From Bradyrhizobium sp. Gha (lineage in GTDB: Bacteria; Pseudomonadota; Alphaproteobacteria; Rhizobiales; Xanthobacteraceae): 64,000 nucleotides of DNA. The first letter of the stretch is position 1, and the number at the start of each line of letters is the position of its first letter. Positions 53,039 to 61,736 of the stretch are shown one piece after another. The notes below the pieces were generated by a model. The model was not told where the DNA came from and did no database searches. It saw only the letters and a list, made by a program, of their open reading frames with translations. The DNA lies in assembly GCF_900113735.1 (NCBI RefSeq), contig NZ_FOQM01000027.1:1-64000 (forward strand). The letters run 5' to 3'. A program made the translations under genes and the position numbers.

Positions 53039-53254
53039 TTAGATCGGACGCTTTTCGATCCGTGCCATCTCGATGAAATTGTGGTTCGGGCGCTGCTTGT
53101 AAACCGTCTGAGTTGCCATCGATCGCCCATTTGCGTCCAGATGAGCCAGCTTGGTGCCCAGCATCGTTGCCATCATCGCGATGCTTGCGAGGAGGGTCGC
53201 CACGACTATCCTCAGGTGAGTGGACCTGTCTGCAGTATAAATTGAGTGGTTCAT
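53039..53254 (-). CDS. Small membrane-anchored protein of rhizobia
   Basis: A 71-residue protein from ATG 53254, AGGA seven bases upstream. Single helix THLRIVVATLLASIAMMATM after a short polar N-terminus. Similar sequences starting MNHSxYxADRxTHL occur widely in Bradyrhizobium as proteins of unknown function. Confidence 0.7.
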   Translation of the reverse strand: MNHSIYTADRSTHLRIVVATLLASIAMMATMLGTKLAHLDANGRSMATQTVYKQRPNHNFIEMARIEKRPI

Positions 53255-53458
53255 TGCAGGATCCTGAGGCAGCGAGCCGAACAGCATATTCCTTCTATCG
53301 CTTTTAACGAGAGGCTAAAATTCAGGAGCGTAACCTAAGGAAATCTCCGTAGGTCAACCTCGCGGCCTCCGTGAGGGCTTTGCGAATCCTCAAATCGCTA
53401 CTGGTCGAATTCGCTAGGCTGCCCATACAACGTGACGCGGGCCGCCCGAGGGGATGCA

Positions 53459-54205
53459 ATGAGGAGCACTACATTTTCCGGATGTTCAACATGGGTCGGC
53501 ATTTCCTTATTCAGTCTGCTGCTGCTCGCTGGTGCGAATAGCAGTTGGGCTTACGACTACCAAGACGAGGGAGAGATTGCCCCGACGAGAGGAGTCGTGG
53601 CTCTCGCGAAGCGGATCTCGCCGGCTGTGGTCGGAATACGAGGCTGGGGCGTTCCGTCCGAGCCGCAGATATTCGATCCGGAAGGGGGATTTCCAGATCC
53701 CCCAGCGCTCCGCGAGTGGCAGGGATCAGGCGTCGTCGTGGACGCCCTGGGAGGCCTGATCGTCACTGCAAATCACGTGGTCGCAAGCGCGACGACCATA
53801 AAGGCGTTTCTCCAGGACGGCCGAGCTCTAGACGCCGTTGTGCTTGTAAAATCCGCCCGAGATGACGTTGCGCTGCTTCGCGTCGAGCCAGACACCTTGC
53901 GAGCATTGGCTCTGGAGTATCCAGGCAGGCCTGACGTCGGAGAGCCGGTGATCGCGATAGGAAATCCTCAGGATTGGGGGCAGAGCGTAACGTTTGGCAT
54001 CGTGTCGGCCTTGCACCGCTCCTGCCCAGGAATCGCGAACAGCGATCTAATTCAATCGGATGTCCGGGTCAGTCAGGGGAGCTCGGGAGGAGCATTGGTG
54101 AACCTCAAAGGCAGGCTGATCGGCATCGTCGTTGCGCGAAGGAGCGGCTTCGCTTTCGCAGTACCGGTAGATGCGGTCCAGAGGCTTTTTTTGGCTGCTC
54201 AATAG
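53459..54205 (+). CDS. Exported trypsin-like serine protease (HtrA-like, no PDZ)
   Basis: A 248-residue protease with a signal (GISLFSLLLLAGANSSWA). His in TANHVVAS, Asp in ARDDVALLRV and Ser in VRVSQGSSGGALVN form the full catalytic triad. No PDZ domain follows, unlike DegP/DegQ. It would degrade damaged proteins in the periplasm. I use ATG 53459, which begins the signal peptide; a longer frame to 53432 exists. Confidence 0.85.
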   Translation: MRSTTFSGCSTWVGISLFSLLLLAGANSSWAYDYQDEGEIAPTRGVVALAKRISPAVVGIRGWGVPSEPQIFDPEGGFPDPPALREWQGSGVVVDALGGLIVTANHVVASATTIKAFLQDGRALDAVVLVKSARDDVALLRVEPDTLRALALEYPGRPDVGEPVIAIGNPQDWGQSVTFGIVSALHRSCPGIANSDLIQSDVRVSQGSSGGALVNLKGRLIGIVVARRSGFAFAVPVDAVQRLFLAAQ

Positions 54206-54302
54206 CACCATTTGCGATCCGCTCGTCCGTAAATAGGTGATGGCGAGCTTCATGCAGACGGTCTTACAGACCCCGTCAACGGACGATCGCCCTCTCACCG
54301 GC

Positions 54303-54316
54303 TTGATGGGCATCAA
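54303..54316 (+). promoter_or_regulatory. FixK/FNR-type box upstream of the acyltransferase
   Basis: TTGATGGGCATCAA, perfect TTGAT-N4-ATCAA, 55 bases before the acyltransferase start. Confidence 0.78.
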
Positions 54317-54370
54317 CGCGCCTTCTGGACGAGCGAGCAGATTGAATTCTCTTGGTTCAAGGCTCGGCGC

Positions 54371-55546
54371 ATGGGTTACCAATCCGACTTAGTGCACGGT
54401 CATGTCGAGAAGCGGCTGGTTTTCATCGACACACTGCGTCTTGCGGCTGTCGTTTTTGTGATTGTGCATCACGCCGCTCAAGCCTACGGGCCCACTGGCG
54501 GCTTTTGGCCCGTACACGATCGCGCTCAAAGCGATTGGTTCACGCCGTTCTATACAGCCAATGCCGCATTTGGCATGGGACTGATGTTTTTGCTCGCCGG
54601 ATATTTCGTTCCGCCGTCCTATGATCGAAAAGGCGCGCGCCGTTTTCTCATGGGACGATGGCGGCGTATCGGTATTCCCCTCGCAACCTTCGTTCTGCTG
54701 GTCCACTTGCCGGTGGTTTATCTGGTCGAGGGAGCGCCCCAATCGCAGCTATTCTTCACAGGTCTTTATGAGCGAGGCTGGCAGCCGATTTATCTGCATT
54801 TGTGGTTTGTTGCACATCTGCTGCTGTATTGCTTGGCCTACGTGGCCTTACGGCAGACTTCTGGATCGCTCGGACGCGCTCGGAAATTACCTTTGCCCGG
54901 TCATGCTGCCATCGCGTCGTTTATTGCGGCGCTCGCGCTCGTCACATGGTTCGTGCGGGTCTGGTATCCGGTCGATAAATGGGTGCCGTTCCTGTTAATC
55001 ATGCCCGCTGAACTTGCCCATGTGCCGCAGTACATGGCGTTCTTTGCTGTCGGCGCACTCGCGTATCACGGCGACTGGTTTCGCAGAATGTCCACGACCG
55101 ACGGCCTAATCTGGCTGGCCGTCGGCGTGATTGCGTCCGGCGGCATCTACGTTGCGTTTGGCTTCGGGTGGTGGAAGATGGCACCGGGCGGGCTTGGCCT
55201 AGAGTCATTGATGAGAAGCAGCTGGGAGACGGTAATCGCGGTCGGGGCTTCAACTGGGCTCATCATTGCCTTTCGCGAGCTGTTCGATCGTCCCAATCAC
55301 CTACTCAGGGTGATGGCCGAAGCGAGCTTCGGCGCCTATATCCTGCACCCTGCGATCGTTGTCGCGCTGCAAGCCGCAATTGCAGACCTGACGATGGCCG
55401 CCTTCGTCAAGTTTGTCTACGTGTCTCTGCTGGGGACGGCCGGGGCCTTTGCCGTTGCGCACCTAGCCCGTCAGTTGCCCGGTATCAGAGCTGTACTAGG
55501 TGCGACTTCGCACGGGGAGACCTCTTCTGTTTCCTGGTGGTCATGA
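54371..55546 (+). CDS. Acyltransferase 3-family membrane protein
   Basis: A 391-residue integral membrane protein with about ten helices. The first helix has RLVFIDTLRLAAVVFVIVHH, which includes the conserved Arg-x10-His of the Acyl_transf_3 family. Family members acylate surface polysaccharides (O-antigen, glucans such as OpgC). Here substrates are unknown. Its stop overlaps the next start (ATGA at 55543). Confidence 0.85.
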   Translation: MGYQSDLVHGHVEKRLVFIDTLRLAAVVFVIVHHAAQAYGPTGGFWPVHDRAQSDWFTPFYTANAAFGMGLMFLLAGYFVPPSYDRKGARRFLMGRWRRIGIPLATFVLLVHLPVVYLVEGAPQSQLFFTGLYERGWQPIYLHLWFVAHLLLYCLAYVALRQTSGSLGRARKLPLPGHAAIASFIAALALVTWFVRVWYPVDKWVPFLLIMPAELAHVPQYMAFFAVGALAYHGDWFRRMSTTDGLIWLAVGVIASGGIYVAFGFGWWKMAPGGLGLESLMRSSWETVIAVGASTGLIIAFRELFDRPNHLLRVMAEASFGAYILHPAIVVALQAAIADLTMAAFVKFVYVSLLGTAGAFAVAHLARQLPGIRAVLGATSHGETSSVSWWS

Positions 55547-55875
55547 AACGATTTGCATTCGAATTAGGTTTATCGGCGATCCTTTGTTCGCTATGGCTCG
55601 CATGGGATATCGTGTCGCCGCAGCCTCGTTCCAAAGAACTTCAAAATGACCTTCAGGAAGTCGTCTCCGGATTTTTGGCGGACGAACCACTTGTAAGGAA
55701 TTGCGAGATGTCGGTTATGCGGGGCGATGGGTCATTCGCGTGGTCGGGTGCCGCTAGCTATGCTCACGACCGAGTTTTGATGATCGTGAGATATTACGCC
55801 GCCGCAAGAAGTTGGTCGCTATGGGGACGAAGCGGACATGCTTTAGTCGCATCACGCCGCTGGGTTTATGTGTAG
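55543..55875 (+). CDS. Small membrane-anchored protein
   Basis: The 110-residue ORF begins at 55543 inside the acyltransferase stop codon (ATGA), so it is coupled. MKRFAFELGLSAILCSLWLA is a signal or membrane helix; the rest (KELQNDLQEVVSGFLADEP and FAWSGAASYAHDRVLM) is soluble. No family recognised; coupling suggests a helper of the acyltransferase. Confidence 0.6.
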   Translation: MKRFAFELGLSAILCSLWLAWDIVSPQPRSKELQNDLQEVVSGFLADEPLVRNCEMSVMRGDGSFAWSGAASYAHDRVLMIVRYYAAARSWSLWGRSGHALVASRRWVYV

Positions 55876-55901
55876 AATCTCACGATTAAGTCCGCGGGCG
55901 C

Positions 55902-56276
55902 TCAGCCCGCCGCTCTCAGGTCTTCGGGTGACTCCACGGCGTACCCGATATCCCCCAGCGAAGTCTCTTCCTGGACTGTGATGACTTTTCGGGTCATGAC
56001 GTCTTCGACCTTTCGGCCGCGCTCGTGAATGAACTCTGCCGCCGCCCGCCCTGGTCCCATAAAGAATTTCAGCCAAGCCGCATGGTTCCGGCCCGTGCCG
56101 ATCTCGCTCCGGCGGAGAAAATCGCTTTCCGAGACGATGCCGACGAGATTACCGGCATCGTCGATGACCGGCAGGCCGCTGATGTGCATCCGCAGCATGA
56201 TCTTCGCAGCGTCCTCGATTGTCGTGTGCGGCGTTACGGCGACAACATCTCGCGTCATGACATGAATCGCGTGCAT
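55902..56276 (-). CDS. CBS-domain protein, truncated relative of the CBS-BON proteins
   Basis: The 124-residue protein begins MHAIHVMTRDVVAVTPHTTI, with VGIVSESDFLRRSEIGTGRN and FIHERGRKVEDVMTRKVITV, closely matching the first half of the 52143 protein. After the start of CBS 2 (VQEETSLGDI) the frame ends with unrelated residues, so the second CBS and the BON domain are missing. It may be a decayed paralogue or a short one-CBS variant that dimerises. Confidence 0.75.
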   Translation of the reverse strand: MHAIHVMTRDVVAVTPHTTIEDAAKIMLRMHISGLPVIDDAGNLVGIVSESDFLRRSEIGTGRNHAAWLKFFMGPGRAAAEFIHERGRKVEDVMTRKVITVQEETSLGDIGYAVESPEDLRAAG

Positions 56277-56361
56277 TTGGCTGTTCTCGGCAGGTTGAGG
56301 GGGCGATAAGACTTGTGCGGCAGGAGGCGGCGACTACGGCCGCCTCGTGCCAGCGAGGCCA

Positions 56362-56883
56362 TCAGGCGGCTTTCACATTAATGGTCTTGGCCGGCTTCTG
56401 GGCTTCTTCTGTCTTCGGCAAGACGACCTTGAGCACGCCATTCTTGAAGGTTGCCTCGATCTTGTCGGCGTTGACACCGTCCGGCAGCGCGAAGTAGCGC
56501 TCGAAGGAGCCATAGCGGCGCTCGGAGACGTAGTAGTCCTTCTTCTTCTCTTCGGTCTCTTCCTTCTTCTCACCCCGGATGGTGAGACCGCCGTTGACGA
56601 GCTTGACGTCGATGTTCTTCTCGTCGAGGCCGGGAAGTTCGGCGGTGATCTCGTAGGCCTTGTCGCTTTCGGCGACATCAACGGCCGGCGCTGCAACCGA
56701 CTTTGAGAAATCGCGTTCGAGCCGCGCGAGCGACCGGAACGGCCGATTCCAGAAACCATTCCCGAAATCGTCGAAGATCTGATCGATCTCGCTCTTCAAC
56801 GCCTGGAATGGTCGCCAAGGCTCACCGGCGGGTGCGGGCGTCGTTGTGGATCTCGTGACGGGAAGCTTGGTCTCAGTTGCCAT
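56362..56883 (-). CDS. Small heat-shock protein (Hsp20/alpha-crystallin)
   Basis: The 173-residue chaperone has a variable N-terminal arm (WRPFQALKSEIDQIFDDF) and the alpha-crystallin domain (VDVAESDKAYEITAELPGLD, IRGEKKEE, RYGSFERYFALPDGVNADKI and FKNGVLKVVLPK). It holds unfolding proteins in solution. GGAG eight bases before ATG 56883 decides the start. A FixK-type box lies 71 bases upstream. Confidence 0.93.
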   Translation of the reverse strand: MATETKLPVTRSTTTPAPAGEPWRPFQALKSEIDQIFDDFGNGFWNRPFRSLARLERDFSKSVAAPAVDVAESDKAYEITAELPGLDEKNIDVKLVNGGLTIRGEKKEETEEKKKDYYVSERRYGSFERYFALPDGVNADKIEATFKNGVLKVVLPKTEEAQKPAKTINVKAA

Positions 56884-56953
56884 GATCATTTCTCCTTCGA
56901 GGTTTGACCATCTCGGTCGGCCAAGAGAGTAGCCATGAGCACAGAAAGGCAGG

Positions 56954-56967
56954 TTGATTTTGCTCAA
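56954..56967 (-). promoter_or_regulatory. FixK-type box upstream of hsp20
   Basis: TTGATTTTGCTCAA fits TTG(A/C)-N6-(T/G)CAA; one base off the perfect palindrome. It lies 71 bases before the Hsp20 start. Confidence 0.65.
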
Positions 56968-57126
56968 GGCTGAATTGGAACGGCGAGCATCTTTAGGCAG
57001 TCGCTGAATAATTGCGAGCGAGTTGCGCGAACTTGCCAAGCAGTGGGTTCGGCATATGACGTAGAATGTGTCAGAAAAACAGACGTTCTTTGGTGAATAG
57101 GAGAGATGTGTCCGCTTCGACGTGCA

Positions 57127-57333
57127 CTACTTCGGCACCCATTCGTCCCCGTCTTTGACATACAAACGCTTCACGGCTGCCCAAGCCGTTCGATGTGCTA
57201 TCTCTTCCTGGCGAACGTCATCGGGATGAGAGGCGAACGCATGGTTGAAAGCCTGCCGATAGATGTCCATGGCATGAGGCGGCAAGTGGTGCCGCACTGC
57301 CGGCGGAAGATCTTCACTCGTTCGATAGGGCAT
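57127..57333 (-). CDS. ChaB-family protein
   Basis: The 68-residue product MPYRTSEDLPPAVRHHLPPH then IYRQAFNHAFASH, EEIAHRTAWAAVKR and YVKDGDEWVP is the ChaB pattern. In E. coli ChaB is linked to the cation antiporter ChaA; in rhizobia it often stands alone in stress loci. Start at ATG 57333. Confidence 0.85.
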   Translation of the reverse strand: MPYRTSEDLPPAVRHHLPPHAMDIYRQAFNHAFASHPDDVRQEEIAHRTAWAAVKRLYVKDGDEWVPK

Positions 57334-57420
57334 CTTGATCCACCCCGAAAAGCATTGCCGGTGGAAAATCGATCTGGCGATGGATAGAGAGCCGAGAGCA
57401 GGGCGTGGGAGGTGGCAGCG

Positions 57421-59043
57421 CTACATAGCCAAATCCCGCTCAGGCATCCGCTCGGGCTTCGTTTCCGGAATTTCGGTCATCGTCGCTTCCGTGAGAAGCA
57501 GCACGCTCGCGACGGATACTGCGTTTTCGAGCGCGGTCCGCACAACCTTCACGGGATCAACAATGCCAGCCTCGACGAGGTCGATATAGACCTTTCGAGC
57601 GGCATCGAAGCCAAAACTCCCCTGGCTTTCCAGCATCCGGGCCACGACGACGCCGCCGTCGGTCGCTGAGTTTTCGGCGATCTGTCGTGCCGGTGCTTCG
57701 AGCGCTCGCTTCAAGATCTGCACGCCGGTTCGCTCGTCGCCTTCACAAGCCGTCTCTTCCTTGGCAACTGCAGCGACGGTCCGAAGCAGGGCCAGACCGC
57801 CTCCGGGAACAATTCCCTCCGCAACCGCGGCTTTGGTCGAGCTGATGGCGTCGTCCAAGGCCTCCTTCTTTGCCTTCATTTCGGCTTCAGTCGGCGCTCC
57901 GACCCGGATCACTGCGACGCCGCCCGACAGCTTGGCGATGCGCTCTTCCAGCTTCTCCCGGTCGTAGTCGCTGGTTGTTTTCTCCATTTCAACACGGATC
58001 TGCGCCAGCCGCGCCTCGATCCTGGTGCGATCGCCGCCACTGCCGATCAACGTGGTATTCTCCCGGTCCGCGACAACCCGCGCGGCGCGGCCGAGCTGTT
58101 GCAGGCTTGCGGTCTCCAGTTTCAAGCCGATCTCCTCTGAGATCACCTGGGCGCCTGTAAGGACGGCAATGTCTTCCAGCATGGCCTTTCGTCGGTCACC
58201 GAACCCGGGTGCCTTGACGGCACAGGCCTTGAGGACGCCTCGCAATTGATTGACGATGAGAGTTGCAAGCGCTTCGCCTTCGATGTCCTCGGCGATTATC
58301 AGAAGTGGGCGTCCGCTCTTGGCGACCTGTTCCAACAGCGGGACCAGATCGCGCAGCGCGCCGATCTTGTGATCGCATAGGAGGACGTAAGGGTCCTCCA
58401 AGGCCGATTCCATGCGATCCGCATCAGTGACGAAATAAGGGGACAGAAAGCCGCGATCGAACTTCATTCCTTCGACAACGTCCAAAAGGGTCTCGGTTGT
58501 CTTGGACTCCTCGACGGAGATCACGCCATCGCCTCCGACCTTCTCGATTGCGTCGGCGACCAGCTCGCCGATGGACAGGTCATTATGTGCCGAAATCGTG
58601 GCAACTTGCACCTTCTCCGCCCTCGTCTTCACGGGCTTGGCCATGGCGTGCAGCGCGGCGATGGCGGCCTGGGTTCCACGATCAAGTCCGCGTTTGAGGT
58701 CGATCGCACTGGCGCCCGCGACGACGTTCCGGACGCCATCCGAGAGGATCGCATGGGCCAGAATGGTTGAAGTGCTGGTGCCGTCTCCGACGACATCGCC
58801 GGTCTTCTCGGCCGCTTGCCGGAGAATCTGAGCGCCAAGGTTTTCTTCTGCGTCCTTGAGATCGAATTCCTTGGCGATGGTCACGCCATCGTTGCAGACG
58901 ATTGGAGTGCCCCAAGATTTTTGAATTAGGACGGATTTCGATTTGGGGCCCAGCGTGACCCGAACGGCGTCGGCAAGCAGGGAAGCGCCGCGCAAGACTT
59001 TTTCGCGGGCCGCGGAATGAAATAGGACTTGTTTGTGCGCCAT
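57421..59043 (-). CDS. groEL: GroEL-type chaperonin, solitary and tail-less
   Basis: A 540-residue Hsp60. Apical and equatorial motifs are clear: TLGPKSKSVLIQKSWGTP, NDGVTIAKEF, VGDGTSTSTILAHAI with the catalytic Asp, and GIVPGGGLALLRT. No groES lies next to it, and the end reads EIPETKPERMPERDLAM instead of the Gly-Gly-Met repeats of housekeeping GroEL. So this is a divergent, stress-class paralogue that would use GroES from elsewhere. A FixK-type box precedes it. Confidence 0.93.
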   Translation of the reverse strand: MAHKQVLFHSAAREKVLRGASLLADAVRVTLGPKSKSVLIQKSWGTPIVCNDGVTIAKEFDLKDAEENLGAQILRQAAEKTGDVVGDGTSTSTILAHAILSDGVRNVVAGASAIDLKRGLDRGTQAAIAALHAMAKPVKTRAEKVQVATISAHNDLSIGELVADAIEKVGGDGVISVEESKTTETLLDVVEGMKFDRGFLSPYFVTDADRMESALEDPYVLLCDHKIGALRDLVPLLEQVAKSGRPLLIIAEDIEGEALATLIVNQLRGVLKACAVKAPGFGDRRKAMLEDIAVLTGAQVISEEIGLKLETASLQQLGRAARVVADRENTTLIGSGGDRTRIEARLAQIRVEMEKTTSDYDREKLEERIAKLSGGVAVIRVGAPTEAEMKAKKEALDDAISSTKAAVAEGIVPGGGLALLRTVAAVAKEETACEGDERTGVQILKRALEAPARQIAENSATDGGVVVARMLESQGSFGFDAARKVYIDLVEAGIVDPVKVVRTALENAVSVASVLLLTEATMTEIPETKPERMPERDLAM

Positions 59044-59104
59044 CGGGTTGCCTCAAGCTGCTGTCGTTCCATCAGTTAGTTTCGTACGATCGCGCGCAGT
59101 TGAG

Positions 59105-59118
59105 TTGATCCTGGTCAA
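59105..59118. promoter_or_regulatory. FixK-type box between groEL and the HlyD operon
   Basis: TTGATCCTGGTCAA fits the TTG(A/C)-N6-(T/G)CAA consensus. It lies 62 bases from groEL (minus) and 121 bases from the HlyD start (plus). Confidence 0.68.
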
Positions 59119-59238
59119 ACGACAGGCCGACCAACGGGGGTGAGCCTGATGTTGACCTAGCGCAATCGCGCGACAGGCAGCCGCGGTATTTTGAGTAGAG
59201 CCGCTAATCCAATCGGCTGGTTCGGGCACGGCACAGTC

Positions 59239-60513
59239 ATGGTCGAACAGGTGTTACCTCTGTCGAAGCAGCAGCATGGCGGCCGCCTTTCTGCTGAAGC
59301 AACGTGGTCCGTTCTCATTGCCCACAGATGGTTTTTCCTGATCCTTGTGGTCCTGCTGGGTCTTGGTGTCTGGCAGGGCGTGCGCGTCCTGTTCGGACCT
59401 GCCGTCGTGGTCGATCAGGTTTCGCAGGGCCGGTTGATTGAGACGGTAGTCGCCAGCGGGCATGTCGAGACGCCTTATCGGGTCGAGATCGGCAGCCAAA
59501 TCACCGGGACGGTCGAGGAGGTGCTGGTCGAGGAAGGGCAGAAGGTCACCAAAGGTCAGCCGCTGATTTCTCTGGAAGCACGAGAGTTGAGGGCCTCCGT
59601 CGTGCAGGCCCAGGGCGCGGTAGCTCAGGCCGAAGCTCGGATCAGGCAGCTCGAGGAACTCGCGCTTCCTTCGGCGAAGGAAGCTCTGACACAGGCCGAA
59701 GCCACGCTTCTAAACGCGCAACAGACCTACGATCGGACCGCACAGCTCGAGCGGAATGGCTATGCGACGCGAGCGGCACTCGACGACGCGCAGAAGACGC
59801 TTGATGTGGCTCGCGCCGTCAAGCGTGCCGTGGAATTTCAGGTCTATACCGCGAGCCCCGGCGGTAGCGACTATGTCATGGCGGAGACACAGCTCAATCA
59901 GGCGCGCGCTAATCTGGAGACAGCGGAGTCCCGTCTCGGCTATGCGACGATTACGGCCCCGCGTGACGGCGTTCTCATCACCCGCGGCGTTGAGCGTGGC
60001 ACGGTGGCGCAGGCAGGAAAGACGCTTCTGGTGCTGGCACCCTCGGGCGATTTGCAATTGGTGCTTCAGATCGACGAGCGAAATCTCGGCCGGTTGGCGT
60101 TCGGACAGGCGGCGCTCGCATCGGCCGACGCTTATCCCGACCAGCATTTTTCTGCTGTCGTCACCTACATCAATCCGGGCATCGACATTTCCCGCGCCAC
60201 GGTCCAGGTAAAGCTCACGGTCGCCGAACCGCCGGCCTACCTGCGTCAGGATATGACTGTGTCCGTCGACATCGAGGTCGCAGCGAAGGACAATGCGCAG
60301 GTGCTTCCCTCACGCTCGGTGCACGACGTATTATCCGGTCAACCGTGGGTGCTGACAGTCAAAAACGGCCGAGCTATCAGGCGCCCAGTGAAGCTTGGTC
60401 TGCGTGGTAGCAGCCAGATTGAGATCGTTGAAGGTCTGCAAGCCGGCGACATTGCAATCCCGCAGAGTTCGGGCGTTCTCACTGGGCAACGCTTACGGAC
60501 CGTGCTGCCATGA
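59239..60513 (+). CDS. HlyD/MacA-type membrane fusion protein
   Basis: The 424-residue adaptor has an N-terminal helix (WFFLILVVLLGLGVWQG), the biotinyl-lipoyl half-motifs (GSQITGTVEEVLVEEGQKV, and YATITAPRDGVLITRGVERG), a coiled-coil hairpin between them and a beta-barrel domain. It links the inner-membrane ABC part to an outer-membrane channel. First gene of a three-gene export operon. ATG 59239 is used; longer frame from 59191. Confidence 0.87.
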   Translation: MVEQVLPLSKQQHGGRLSAEATWSVLIAHRWFFLILVVLLGLGVWQGVRVLFGPAVVVDQVSQGRLIETVVASGHVETPYRVEIGSQITGTVEEVLVEEGQKVTKGQPLISLEARELRASVVQAQGAVAQAEARIRQLEELALPSAKEALTQAEATLLNAQQTYDRTAQLERNGYATRAALDDAQKTLDVARAVKRAVEFQVYTASPGGSDYVMAETQLNQARANLETAESRLGYATITAPRDGVLITRGVERGTVAQAGKTLLVLAPSGDLQLVLQIDERNLGRLAFGQAALASADAYPDQHFSAVVTYINPGIDISRATVQVKLTVAEPPAYLRQDMTVSVDIEVAAKDNAQVLPSRSVHDVLSGQPWVLTVKNGRAIRRPVKLGLRGSSQIEIVEGLQAGDIAIPQSSGVLTGQRLRTVLP

Positions 60514-61736
60514 ACCCCTGGCTCCCATTCGAGTGGATCGCGGCCGTGCGCTTCCTGCGCGACGGGAGATTGCAGACCATTTTCATCATTGGCGGCATTT
60601 CAATCGGGGTCGGTGTAATCGTCTTTATGTCCGCGATGCTCGCCGGCCTCGAAGCGAACTTCATCAAGCGCGTGCTGACTTCGCAGCCGCAGATCCAGCT
60701 TCTCACCCCCGATCAGATAGCGCGTCCGTTGCACAAGTCCGCCGGCGAGATCGAAGACGCTGCCGTGCAGCGTCCGAGCCAGCGAGTGATTTCGATCGAT
60801 CAATGGCCGAAGATCCGCGGCCAGATGCTTGCGATGCCCGAAGTCACCGCGGTCTCGCCGACGATCACCGGATCGGTTCTGGCCCTGCGCGGCGACGCCA
60901 GCCGGGCCGTGACGCTGACAGGGATAGAGCCGGAGACATATTTCGATATCGTCAAGGTTCCGGATTATATCTTTGCCGGGGAAGCGCGGCTGACCAGCGA
61001 GGATGTCGTCATCGGTATTGAGCTGGCCAAGAATCTTGGCGCGACCGTCGGCGACAAGCTGAACCTGCAGGCCACCGGCGGCGCCAATCGTGTGCTGACG
61101 ATCTCCGGCCTGGTCGATTTCGGCAACAAAGGCGTCAATCAGCGCGTGGCATTTGTCGCGCTGCGCACCGGCCAGTCGCTGCTCGGCATGATCGGCGGCG
61201 TCACGACGATCGACATGAAGATCAAGGATATCTACGCGGCTGAAGTCATTGCTCAGCGAATCCAGGCCGCAACACCAGTTCAAGCCGATAGCTGGATCGC
61301 CACGAATGCGCAGTTCTTCACCGCGGTTCAGGCACAGATTTACACGAATACTCTGATTCGTATTTTCGTAGGCCTTTCCGTCGCGTTCGGCATTGCCGCA
61401 GTTCTCATCGTTTCGGTCATCCAGCGCTCGAAGGAAATCGGCATCCTGCGAGCCATGGGCACGTCGAAGGGCCAGATTCTCCGCGTGTTCCTGCTTCAGG
61501 GGGGGCTCCTCGGTTTCATCGGCTCGATCTTCGGCGCTGCGATGGGTGCGGCTGCGCTGATCTACTGGCATGCTGTTGCCCGCCAGGCGGATGGCAGCGA
61601 ATTCTTCCCGCTGATTCTGGAACGAAGCCTGTTCGTCTACACGGCAATCCTGGCCACCGTGACCGGCTTGCTCGCTGCAACCGCGCCGGCTGTGCGCGCC
61701 GCAAAGCTCGACCCTGTGGTGGCGATCCGTGGGTGA
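60510..61736 (+). CDS. MacB/FtsX-type ABC transporter permease
   Basis: A 408-residue permease with four membrane helices: one near the N-terminus (TIFIIGGISIGVGVIVFM), a large periplasmic domain (about 45-270), and three C-terminal helices including SIFGAAMGAAALIYW. The first codon overlaps the HlyD stop (ATGA). It works with the ATPase at 61729 to drive macrolide-, peptide- or lipid-type export; substrates unknown. Confidence 0.87.
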   Translation: MNPWLPFEWIAAVRFLRDGRLQTIFIIGGISIGVGVIVFMSAMLAGLEANFIKRVLTSQPQIQLLTPDQIARPLHKSAGEIEDAAVQRPSQRVISIDQWPKIRGQMLAMPEVTAVSPTITGSVLALRGDASRAVTLTGIEPETYFDIVKVPDYIFAGEARLTSEDVVIGIELAKNLGATVGDKLNLQATGGANRVLTISGLVDFGNKGVNQRVAFVALRTGQSLLGMIGGVTTIDMKIKDIYAAEVIAQRIQAATPVQADSWIATNAQFFTAVQAQIYTNTLIRIFVGLSVAFGIAAVLIVSVIQRSKEIGILRAMGTSKGQILRVFLLQGGLLGFIGSIFGAAMGAAALIYWHAVARQADGSEFFPLILERSLFVYTAILATVTGLLAATAPAVRAAKLDPVVAIRG

